Below are positions 41,478-47,910 of a stretch of DNA of 64,000 nt, in pieces. The translations under genes were made by a program, and so were the position numbers. The stretch is from Sphingorhabdus lacus (GTDB lineage: Bacteria; Pseudomonadota; Alphaproteobacteria; Sphingomonadales; Sphingomonadaceae): the NCBI RefSeq assembly GCF_009768975.1, contig NZ_CP035733.1, positions 2,834,001 through 2,898,000 on the forward strand, in the 5' to 3' direction. Every line of letters starts with the position of its first letter. The first letter of the stretch is position 1. The notes below the pieces were generated by a model. That model was not told the origin of the DNA, searched no databases, and saw nothing but the letters and a program-made list of their open reading frames with translations.

Positions 41478-43049
41478 TCATAAGGGTATGATGTTGCAAT
41501 TTACTGGCGGTATCGGACTGGTGCCTGCGCCGACACGGCTAATGAAATTGCCTGCGCTATCCTGATCCCCGGCCATCTCATTTAAAAACTCTTCAAGGTT
41601 GCTGTAGCCGTCGCCATCGGCGTCTGCAGTGCCATTGGTGATGTTGCGGCTCTTTTCCCAATTGTCGTCCATCCCGTCCGCGTCAGCATCCACATAGGGT
41701 ACCCCGCCCGCCAGAACGGGCCAGCCGCCAACCTGCGCCGGATGGTCGATTATGGCACCCATGCATGATGTAAAGCCTTGCAGGACACGTCTGTCTGCGC
41801 TGTCGCGGGGGAATGCCCCCGCAAAAGCCATAATGTCGCGGACAGCTTGATCTGCCGGACTGAAGATCTGAGCGCTCAATGCTCCTATGGGGTTTGTTTG
41901 AACATATTTCCAATCGGCGGGATCTAGAAACAGCTTCTCGTCGAGTGTCGGGCTTTTTCGGCGTCCGTCTATATTCTGGTAGAGATAGAATTTTGCAAAG
42001 CCCGGGTTTGTCGAAAACTGTTCGTCATAATTGCCGCCATAAATACGCAAACCCCGAAGCGAATTGGGCCCCATGGATACCCAGTTGCCGATGGCATTGA
42101 CTTGCCGGGTCAAGCCGCTTGTCGCTGCGCTCTGCTTCTGCTTCATGGAGAAGTATTGATGTGCTTTCTCGCGCATATTGTATGAAATCAGATTTACGAA
42201 GTCGACGCGGCTGCCGACACCTGCATTGGGCATACGGTCGGTGGCATGCGCCATGAAGACATGGTGTGCGGTAATATTATCGCCCTCCAGGAACATAGCT
42301 TTCGCATGTTCACCGGAAATATGGGTCGATTTGCTTAGCCCTTCATAAACCAGCGACCATTGGATGGTGACATTGGAAGCGGTCTTGGTTGTGTTGAATG
42401 GCTCGTCGGTGGCCCAAGACAGCGAGACATGGTCGATGATCGTGTGTGGTGCACCGGCATCGATAGTGATGCTGTCCGTGGTATCCTGCTTTGTACCGCT
42501 GGTGGGGCCGGGACGGATCCGGATGTGGCGGACAATATTATGGGGCTTATTGAAGTAGAAGGGCGATCCCGTCAGGTTGGACGGATGGTTCTTGATGGCG
42601 ATACCGCCGCCCGGGGCGGTTTGGCCAGCAATGGTCAGATTGCCGGAGGTGGGTTTGATCTGCCGCAACAGTTCAATCGTGCCAGCCACACGAAACACGC
42701 ACGTGCGCGGTCCGGTTGCCATCATGCATTCGCGTAAAGACCCCGCGCCGGAATCGGCAAGCGTCGTGACAGGGATCACCCGTCCGCCCCGCCCACCTAC
42801 AGATGCCGCGCCAAAACCTTCGGCACTTGGAAAGGCGCGTTGCGCCCCCGATGGTAGTTTGGACGGGTTATATGTTTGCCCGAAAACGTCGGCCGGAATT
42901 TGCGTGCAAATAATCGCGGTGATGGTGATCAATAACGTAAACAGTTTTTCGGAACGGCCGGGCCCGCGCACCGGTTGAGACGGCAACATCTCGGACGAGA
43001 CCAATGTGTGTTGAGTGCCGGCGGAACGACGGCAAGTGCGACGTGACAT
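41478..43049 (-). CDS. secreted pectate-lyase-like beta-helix protein (paralog 3)
   Basis: 523 residues. A basic N-terminal extension of about 35 residues precedes a hydrophobic signal core (LFTLLITITAIICTQIPADVFG). The mature part begins YNPSKLPSGAQRAF, and the core and calcium-loop C terminus closely match paralogs 1 and 2. GGAG lies 8 bases before ATG 43049, which supports this start. The ATG at 42989 would give a more ordinary signal length but has no good site. It is convergent with paralog 2 (48-base gap), so the pair probably arose by inverted duplication. Upstream are two copies of the ATAGTAAC motif. Activity is inferred only from fold family. Confidence 0.84.
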   Translation of the reverse strand: MSRRTCRRSAGTQHTLVSSEMLPSQPVRGPGRSEKLFTLLITITAIICTQIPADVFGQTYNPSKLPSGAQRAFPSAEGFGAASVGGRGGRVIPVTTLADSGAGSLRECMMATGPRTCVFRVAGTIELLRQIKPTSGNLTIAGQTAPGGGIAIKNHPSNLTGSPFYFNKPHNIVRHIRIRPGPTSGTKQDTTDSITIDAGAPHTIIDHVSLSWATDEPFNTTKTASNVTIQWSLVYEGLSKSTHISGEHAKAMFLEGDNITAHHVFMAHATDRMPNAGVGSRVDFVNLISYNMREKAHQYFSMKQKQSAATSGLTRQVNAIGNWVSMGPNSLRGLRIYGGNYDEQFSTNPGFAKFYLYQNIDGRRKSPTLDEKLFLDPADWKYVQTNPIGALSAQIFSPADQAVRDIMAFAGAFPRDSADRRVLQGFTSCMGAIIDHPAQVGGWPVLAGGVPYVDADADGMDDNWEKSRNITNGTADADGDGYSNLEEFLNEMAGDQDSAGNFISRVGAGTSPIPPVNCNIIPL

Positions 43050-43130
43050 GATAAAGGCTCCAAATCTCGATCCTCCGTTCGCCAGGTCAAATGAGGGCGA
43101 AAACGGGAAGAAGTTGAAAGTGCCTTTAAA

Positions 43131-43167
43131 ATAGTAACACTATGTTAGTAAAGATAGTAACGCAATG
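43131..43167. promoter_or_regulatory. tandem ATAGTAAC motifs, copies 2 and 3
   Basis: ATAGTAACACTATG (43131-43144) and ATAGTAACGCAATG (43154-43167) are direct repeats 23 bases apart, about two helical turns, with 12/14 identity. Both lie 82-118 bases upstream of the beta-helix gene start at 43049. The second is identical over 14 bases to 3492-3505 upstream of the adhesin. The first also contains TAACA-N3-TGTTA dyad symmetry. Confidence 0.5.
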
Positions 43168-43529
43168 ATTAATGAGCGGACTGGCTATCTGAATGAATTT
43201 AGCTGGATAAAATTTCGAAGAGATCTCTTAAATCCGGGCTCAATTCTGCATTTATATTTAGATTCAAAGGGATAGAAGGGTAAAATCTTCCACTTCATTG
43301 AATCTATTGGATTTTTTCCGATGCGGTGCCTTTTTCTGTCCCGAAATACTTTAAACTGAGAAAATTGAGCCCACTCACGAGCTGGGGCAGCATTAGATTA
43401 TCGGTATCCAGGCCACAAATTCGCTAATGCCTGAGGGTTGGAGTACCGCTTTTGCGCGTTTCCGGGATCGAAACGGGCAACATTTGTTACAATCCGTTGC
43501 AATGATGGCCGAAAAATGGGACGAGAAAG

Positions 43530-43537
43530 ATGGTTAA
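43530..43537. promoter_or_regulatory. CtrA-like half-site (ATGGTTAA)
   Basis: Reverse complement of TTAACCAT in the 801-base region, 314 bases before the response regulator start and about 480 bases upstream of the beta-helix gene. The distances are long, so its relevance depends on where the promoters lie. Confidence 0.35.
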
Positions 43538-43766
43538 CGTGCGAATCACCAAAACGAATCACTTATCCAAAATGGCTAGGCAGACGTCTTTTACGGCTAT
43601 TTACCTTTGGATAGATGGGTGTCCCACTATGGTACGACACTGACGAATTCATACAAAGAATTGAAATATTCTTTTAATTATCAGACATTTAAATGGTTAT
43701 CTCGCACCTGCAAAAAAATGCAAAATTGGCCCAAAAATGGCCCTTTGGGGGTCGACAGGTCTGCGG

Positions 43767-43780
43767 AAGTTATATAACTT
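43767..43780. promoter_or_regulatory. perfect palindrome AAGTTATATAACTT before the regulator gene
   Basis: A 14-base perfect palindrome ending 71 bases before the response regulator ATG. It contains a TATATAA element that could be part of the promoter. It is a candidate operator, possibly for autoregulation. Confidence 0.4.
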
Positions 43781-43850
43781 TAAGAAACTTACCAAAAAGT
43801 AAAGTTTACGTGGGTCGCAAACGTGAAATCTTCTGGACAAGGTACGTTTG

Positions 43851-44576
43851 ATGACCGATGCAATTTTATCCGCCGTAGTAGTAGGCAAGAATTCTCTTGC
43901 TCGTGAAGGCCTCCGCCGCATTCTAGCCGAAGAAAATTTTTCGGTACAGGCTTCCGTTGAAAGCGGGACATCGTTCCTGCTCGCGAATGCCGAGGATGAC
44001 TCTCCAAATCTGTTCATTCTGGACAACAGCACGACCGATCACCTTGAAAGTGAATTGGAAGCGCTGAACGCCAGCTTCCCGAAGTCGCGCAAAGTCGTGC
44101 TCTCGGACCAGTTTGACCTTGAAGAAGTTGTCGACGCCTTCAAATATGGCGTTGATGGCTATATCGTCAAGGAAATCAGCCTGGATGCCTTGATGAAGTC
44201 GCTCCGCCTCGTTGCCATGGGCGAAAAGGTAATGCCGAGCCAGTTGGCGCAGCATCTTTCCGGCATGGAAGAAAAAAGCCAGGTTCCCCAATTTGCGCGT
44301 AACCCCGATGTTACGCGTATCCTGTCGGAGCGTGAAATCACCACCTTGCGTTATCTGCTTGTTGGCCATGCCAACAAGGTTATCGCACGTCGCCTCGAAA
44401 TCAGCGAAGCGACTGTGAAGGTCTATGTCAAAGCGATCTTGCGTAAGCTGCGGGTCAGCAATCGCACGCAAGCTGCGATTTGGGCTTTCAACAATGGCGT
44501 TCAGGTTGTGGCCGACGACGTCAAGGAAATGGATGACGAAATGAACTACGACGACGTCCAGGTCGCTGCAGAATAA
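43851..44576 (+). CDS. LuxR/NarL-family response regulator with degenerate receiver
   Basis: 241 residues: an N-terminal receiver-like domain (about 1-120), a linker, and a C-terminal LuxR helix-turn-helix (about 160-220; LSEREITTLRYLL, NKVIARRLEISEATVKVYVKAILRKL). The phospho-acceptor position D58 (LFILDN), the Ser after beta-4 (VVLSD) and the Lys of GYIVKE are kept. The acidic pair at the end of beta-1, normally DD or DE, is replaced by GKN (residues 12-14). Without it Mg2+ binding and normal phosphorylation are unlikely, so it may act constitutively or bind a ligand. AAGG lies 8 bases before ATG 43851. There is no histidine kinase nearby. It is well placed to regulate the EPS and beta-helix genes. 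Confidence 0.88.
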   Translation: MTDAILSAVVVGKNSLAREGLRRILAEENFSVQASVESGTSFLLANAEDDSPNLFILDNSTTDHLESELEALNASFPKSRKVVLSDQFDLEEVVDAFKYGVDGYIVKEISLDALMKSLRLVAMGEKVMPSQLAQHLSGMEEKSQVPQFARNPDVTRILSEREITTLRYLLVGHANKVIARRLEISEATVKVYVKAILRKLRVSNRTQAAIWAFNNGVQVVADDVKEMDDEMNYDDVQVAAE

Positions 44577-44623
44577 TTGGTCAGTGCACTAGCCGGTTCG
44601 CGGCTGGTCAAAGCAAAAGATAG

Positions 44624-44657
44624 AAGCCGGGATATCCGAAAGGATATTCCGGCTTTT
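44624..44657. terminator. bidirectional terminator between regulator and EPS operon
   Basis: AAGCCGGGATATCC (44624-44637) pairs with GGATATTCCGGCTT (44642-44655) around a GAAA tetraloop, with a single G-U/T mismatch in the middle. T residues follow on the plus strand. It separates the convergent response regulator and phosphoglycosyl transferase genes. Confidence 0.8.
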
Positions 44658-44662
44658 CTGTG

Positions 44663-45232
44663 TCAGGATTGCAGACGCCGACGCTTTTCACCTGCAGCCA
44701 TCACCCCAAGGGTGGAGATCAATATCGACAGATCCGTCCGCCAATGGCCGTTGTCGATATACCAAAGGTCGAGCGCAATTTTCTCGTCGAGAGACAACAG
44801 TGTATTACCGTTGACCTGTGCCCAGCCGGTCAAGCCGGGAGGAACCGATCCGCGTTTTACACCCCGTTCGCCAAGACTGGCGATCGTTTCCGGTAACAAC
44901 GGGCGCGGACCGACAATGGCAATATCGCCGTTGACGACATTCCACAGACTGGGAAGCTCATCAAGACGGGTTTTCCGCAAAAATGTGCCAATGCCCGTGA
45001 CCCGGTCTTCATCGGGGAGCAAATGGCCTTCGGCATCGCGCAGGTCGCGCATCGTGCGAAACTTAACCAGCGTGAAGGGCTTGCTGCCCAAGCCGGAACG
45101 CGTTTGCCGGAACAGGACATTCTTCCCCTGCATGATCCGCAACAGTGCCGCGATGATCAAATTGACAGGAAGCAAAGCTACGAGCGCGACGGCTGCCAAT
45201 ATACGGCGCAAGGCACTTATTATGACGGTCAT
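44663..45232 (-). CDS. initiating phosphoglycosyl transferase (PglC-like, monotopic)
   Basis: 189 residues, the small Bacterial_sugar_transferase (PF02397) form. An N-terminal re-entrant hydrophobic helix (about 10-33) is followed by FRQTRSGLGSKPFTLVKFRTM, then TRLDELPSLWNV (the DE catalytic dyad) and GDIAIVGPRPLLPE. It transfers a phospho-sugar from a UDP-sugar to undecaprenyl phosphate, starting the repeat unit. The size matches PglC rather than WbaP/WcaJ. A PglC-type enzyme fits the PglF- and PglE-like genes at 22.9-26.2 kb. Its start overlaps the epimerase stop (ATGA). It is the last gene of a five-gene minus-strand cluster beginning with wzc. Confidence 0.88.
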   Translation of the reverse strand: MTVIISALRRILAAVALVALLPVNLIIAALLRIMQGKNVLFRQTRSGLGSKPFTLVKFRTMRDLRDAEGHLLPDEDRVTGIGTFLRKTRLDELPSLWNVVNGDIAIVGPRPLLPETIASLGERGVKRGSVPPGLTGWAQVNGNTLLSLDEKIALDLWYIDNGHWRTDLSILISTLGVMAAGEKRRRLQS

Positions 45233-46143
45233 GCGGTCTTCACCCTGCTGGTAGCGGACTCGGCTATGCGCTGCAGTACCGTGAACAAGGGCTTTGGTGC
45301 GAAACCGAAACTTTGCAGACGGTCGCTGTTAATGGCGGGGAAGCCTGTATCCGGAGCACGGTTGGCGTGCACCATCTGGATGGCGTCTGACGGTCGGCCT
45401 AGAATTTCAGCCAATTTAATCACAATGTCGATCAATTCAGTGCGCTTGCCCGAAGACAGGTTATAGACGCCGTTCAATTCGGTTTCGACGGCGAGCAGCA
45501 AGCCGGCGCACACATCTTCACAATCGATAAAATCGGCACCAAATGCGGCGCCGTCTTGAATGTGCACAGGGATGCCGCTGGCAAGGTCACACGCCAGCTT
45601 GTCTATGATGCTCCGGCCATCGCCGATGACCGAGGATATACGTAGGATAGCATGATCTATATCATGTTCGTTGCACATGCTGGCAGCGAGCCATTCTTGA
45701 GCTGCTTTAGATGCCAGATACAATACCCGCGACTGTGGTCCGAAGGGAGATTCTTCCGAAGCCTCGGCCTGGTCCGAGCGGTAGACATTGGCTGTGCCGG
45801 TCAGCACCAGACGCTTGACCTTTGCCAGCGCCATTGCTTCGACCAGCCTTTGTGTGCCGAGAACGTTGACGTTCCAGAGGGCAGCATCACCCTCGTCGCC
45901 CGGGACCTTGCCCGGAATGATTGCGGCCAAATGCACGAGTTGATCGACGTCGTGCAGATGTTCGGCCATGGTTTCGACGCTGTCGGCAAGCGTGAACGGG
46001 CGAATGTCGATGTCTTCGCCATGGGTAAAACCGGCATCGCGTTGCAGCGCAACGACCGAAAAACCGCGGCTCTTTAACAGAGCGATCAGGCGGCTGCCGA
46101 TCGCGCCACTTGCACCCGTGACGGCAATCCGCTGTCCGGTCAC
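45229..46143 (-). CDS. NAD-dependent epimerase/4-ketoreductase (extended SDR)
   Basis: 304 residues. The Rossmann motif TGASGAIG is at the N terminus, LVHLAAIIPG follows, and the catalytic YLASK is near residue 155. It resembles WbpV/WreQ-type reductases that turn 4-keto-6-deoxy-HexNAc into QuiNAc. Such genes often sit next to the initiating transferase, as here (4-base overlap on both sides). It may therefore act on the product of the dehydratase at 22891, in competition with or in sequence to the aminotransferase. An epimerase acting on UDP-GlcNAc is an alternative. Confidence 0.8.
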   Translation of the reverse strand: MTGQRIAVTGASGAIGSRLIALLKSRGFSVVALQRDAGFTHGEDIDIRPFTLADSVETMAEHLHDVDQLVHLAAIIPGKVPGDEGDAALWNVNVLGTQRLVEAMALAKVKRLVLTGTANVYRSDQAEASEESPFGPQSRVLYLASKAAQEWLAASMCNEHDIDHAILRISSVIGDGRSIIDKLACDLASGIPVHIQDGAAFGADFIDCEDVCAGLLLAVETELNGVYNLSSGKRTELIDIVIKLAEILGRPSDAIQMVHANRAPDTGFPAINSDRLQSFGFAPKPLFTVLQRIAESATSRVKTA

Positions 46144-47132
46144 GGCTGCCCCACTGCCGCGATTTGGCTGTGGTCGAGAAATTGTTCTTCCAAGAACCGG
46201 ATAACCGTTCCGTGCCGGATCGTTGGCGGCGCGATATCTTCACCCAGGATTAGCTTGCGCAGGCAAAGTTCGACCTCGTTAAATCCGAACAGCGCGCGCA
46301 TCGGCGTCGTTCCTGAAAAGCGCGCGTTGATTTCGAAGAGGCGTGGGACGCCATGTGCATCCACGCGGAACTGGAAATTGGTCGGGCCATAGGGTTTCAG
46401 TGCGTGGGCGAGATCATGGACATATTTCTCATAGTCCGGGAAGTCGCCGGAATAGGCGCGATAAGTATTCCCGTCCCGAAGATCGCGTCGTAGCACGATG
46501 GAGGCCTGCACCTTATCGTCGAAGAACAGCACGCCAGCGGTATATTCCTGATCGTCCTCGCCAGCCATTTGCTGGACAACAAGGTCCTGCCGCCCGCGCA
46601 GCGCTTCGTCGAGTTCGGTCCGGTTGTGCACCTTCGACACACCTACGGCGCGTGCGCCGCGGCGTGGTTTGACGATTAGGGGAAAGCCAATGCTTTCGAT
46701 CAGCTGCTCCAGCGCGGCGCTATCTTCGGCGCGCACCGATTGTGGATTGGACAGCCCGTGCGCTTCGAGGAACTGGGCGGTCTGGTATTTGTCGTCGGCA
46801 ATCTCGATCACATCGGCGGCGCTGACGAGAATATGCGTGTTGAACCGAGCCTCCCATTCCGCGCGTTTCTGCGCGAAGAGGGCGAGTTCAACATCGGTGC
46901 CGACCAGCACGGCATCGGGACGCACTTCGTCCAGAATTGCTTCAATCCGGGGAATATAGTCGGGATCGGTCGCCATCGGGATCAGGCGCGCATCATCGGT
47001 CCAGTGTAGCCCTGCCGACAACGCATTGGGGTCAAGCGCAATGATCTGGATGGGCAACGACGCTGACTTGAGCGACTTTATGATCCCCTGTCCCAGAACC
47101 GCGCCGGCGCCTGTAACTACAATCTTCATCAT
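46140..47132 (-). CDS. ATP-grasp ligase-like protein
   Basis: 330 residues. An N-terminal Rossmann-like part (VVTGAGAVLGQGIIKSLK) is followed by an ATP-grasp fold. The ATP site includes PLIVKPRRGARAVGVSKV (near residue 155) and the metal-binding FQFRVDAHGVPRLFEINARFSG (near 255). This is the carbamoyl-phosphate-synthase-like branch. ATP-grasp enzymes make amide or ester bonds through acyl phosphates, so it may attach an amino acid to a uronic acid or amino sugar. It is coupled to the SDR gene downstream and the phosphoesterase gene upstream by 4-base overlaps. Substrate unknown. Confidence 0.75.
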   Translation of the reverse strand: MMKIVVTGAGAVLGQGIIKSLKSASLPIQIIALDPNALSAGLHWTDDARLIPMATDPDYIPRIEAILDEVRPDAVLVGTDVELALFAQKRAEWEARFNTHILVSAADVIEIADDKYQTAQFLEAHGLSNPQSVRAEDSAALEQLIESIGFPLIVKPRRGARAVGVSKVHNRTELDEALRGRQDLVVQQMAGEDDQEYTAGVLFFDDKVQASIVLRRDLRDGNTYRAYSGDFPDYEKYVHDLAHALKPYGPTNFQFRVDAHGVPRLFEINARFSGTTPMRALFGFNEVELCLRKLILGEDIAPPTIRHGTVIRFLEEQFLDHSQIAAVGQP

Positions 47133-47851
47133 TCAAAAAATCCACATAATTTGTCTTTGGTGCTGGGCGAAAAAGCAGGATGCTGACGGATTTTGCGGCA
47201 ATGGGCCGCGGCGTCGAAGGCTATATTATGCCGGACAAGTGTCAATTTTTCGTTGTCCAGTTCAATCATGGCCCAATGCGGTGTGCGGTCGTCGACCGAA
47301 CGGGGTTGGCCAACGGCGCCTACGACATGGATTTCAGCGTTGGCATCGGCATAATGGCGGCTGCGGTGCAGATGCCCGAAGACGCCATAGCGATAGCCGC
47401 GCTGCGCACACACTTCCGCGGCGCGCGCCATTTCGGCATCGCCCGACATATAGGTCCAGTCGCCATAACCAAAGGGGTTGGCGTGCGCCATGAACAGCGG
47501 GCCACTATGCCATTCCTGCACGATGGGCAGCGTGTCGGGCCAATGCTTGCCCAGTTGCTGCCACGTCCAATCGGCTGATTGCTTGATCCATTCGGGCATC
47601 CGGTCGAAATAGTCGGTCCGACCATTCTCCATATCAATATAAAGCTGGTCATGGTTCCCACCCACCAGAAGCGCCCCGTCTTTGGTGATCGCCTCAGCCG
47701 CGAGTTCCGCACACGCTTTCGGGTCGATCCCGTAAGTGAAGATATCACCCAGCAGGATGAGTTGATCAAATCCGGCGGCCCGTGCATCCGACAAGGCCGT
47801 GGCAAAGGGGGCGTAGGCAGAATGGATATCGCTGATAACCGCTATGCGCAC
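47129..47851 (-). CDS. calcineurin-like metallophosphoesterase (YfcE/MJ0936-like)
   Basis: 240 residues with the full metal-site series: DIHS (8-11), GDIFTYG (about 35-41), GNHD (about 64-67), and GHLHRS (about 158-163). It hydrolyses a phosphomonoester or phosphodiester in the cytoplasm. Its 4-base overlap with the ATP-grasp gene suggests a joint step, for instance dephosphorylation of a sugar intermediate. The nearest wzc gene ends 59 bases upstream, so it is probably cotranscribed. Confidence 0.78.
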   Translation of the reverse strand: MRIAVISDIHSAYAPFATALSDARAAGFDQLILLGDIFTYGIDPKACAELAAEAITKDGALLVGGNHDQLYIDMENGRTDYFDRMPEWIKQSADWTWQQLGKHWPDTLPIVQEWHSGPLFMAHANPFGYGDWTYMSGDAEMARAAEVCAQRGYRYGVFGHLHRSRHYADANAEIHVVGAVGQPRSVDDRTPHWAMIELDNEKLTLVRHNIAFDAAAHCRKIRQHPAFSPSTKDKLCGFFE

Positions 47852-47910
47852 AAACCAAACCTTATTCTAATTGCCTGAGGCCGGGGAGGCCAGTTCGCAC
47901 TGGCCCCAAT

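Larger units (their letters stand above)
43050..43850. other. 801-base AT-rich intergenic control region
   Basis: The longest gene-free stretch in the window. It lies between the divergent beta-helix gene (start 43049) and the response regulator (start 43851). No credible coding frame is seen. It holds the tandem ATAGTAAC motifs (43131-43167), a CtrA-like half-site (43530-43537), and a near-match ATGGTTAT just past 43690. It also holds a GTGTC-N12-GACAC inverted repeat (43619-43640) and a perfect 14-base palindrome 71 bases before the regulator start. Its base composition is clearly more AT-rich than the flanking genes. An unannotated small RNA is possible but not demonstrable by eye. Confidence 0.6.

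Noticed and set aside
30150-43049. Conjugative plasmid or integrative element origin for the virB operon
   Set aside because: No relaxase, VirD4, integrase, transposase, tRNA border or direct repeats were recognised in or beside it.
12099-43049. Plant pectin degradation cluster
   Set aside because: Four pectate-lyase-like genes suggested it, but there are no pectin esterases, galacturonate transporters or catabolic genes; the context is EPS synthesis.
43619-43640. GTGTC-N12-GACAC inverted repeat as an operator
   Set aside because: Five-base arms over a 12-base spacer are likely by chance in an 801-base region; mentioned only in the region description.
39483-43740. Repeated 10-mer CCAAAAATGG (39483-39492 and 43731-43740), with looser copies at 43509-43519 and 43567-43575
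   Set aside because: Short, A-rich and imperfect. With this many AT-rich gaps a repeated 10-mer is expected by chance, so it is not listed as a site.
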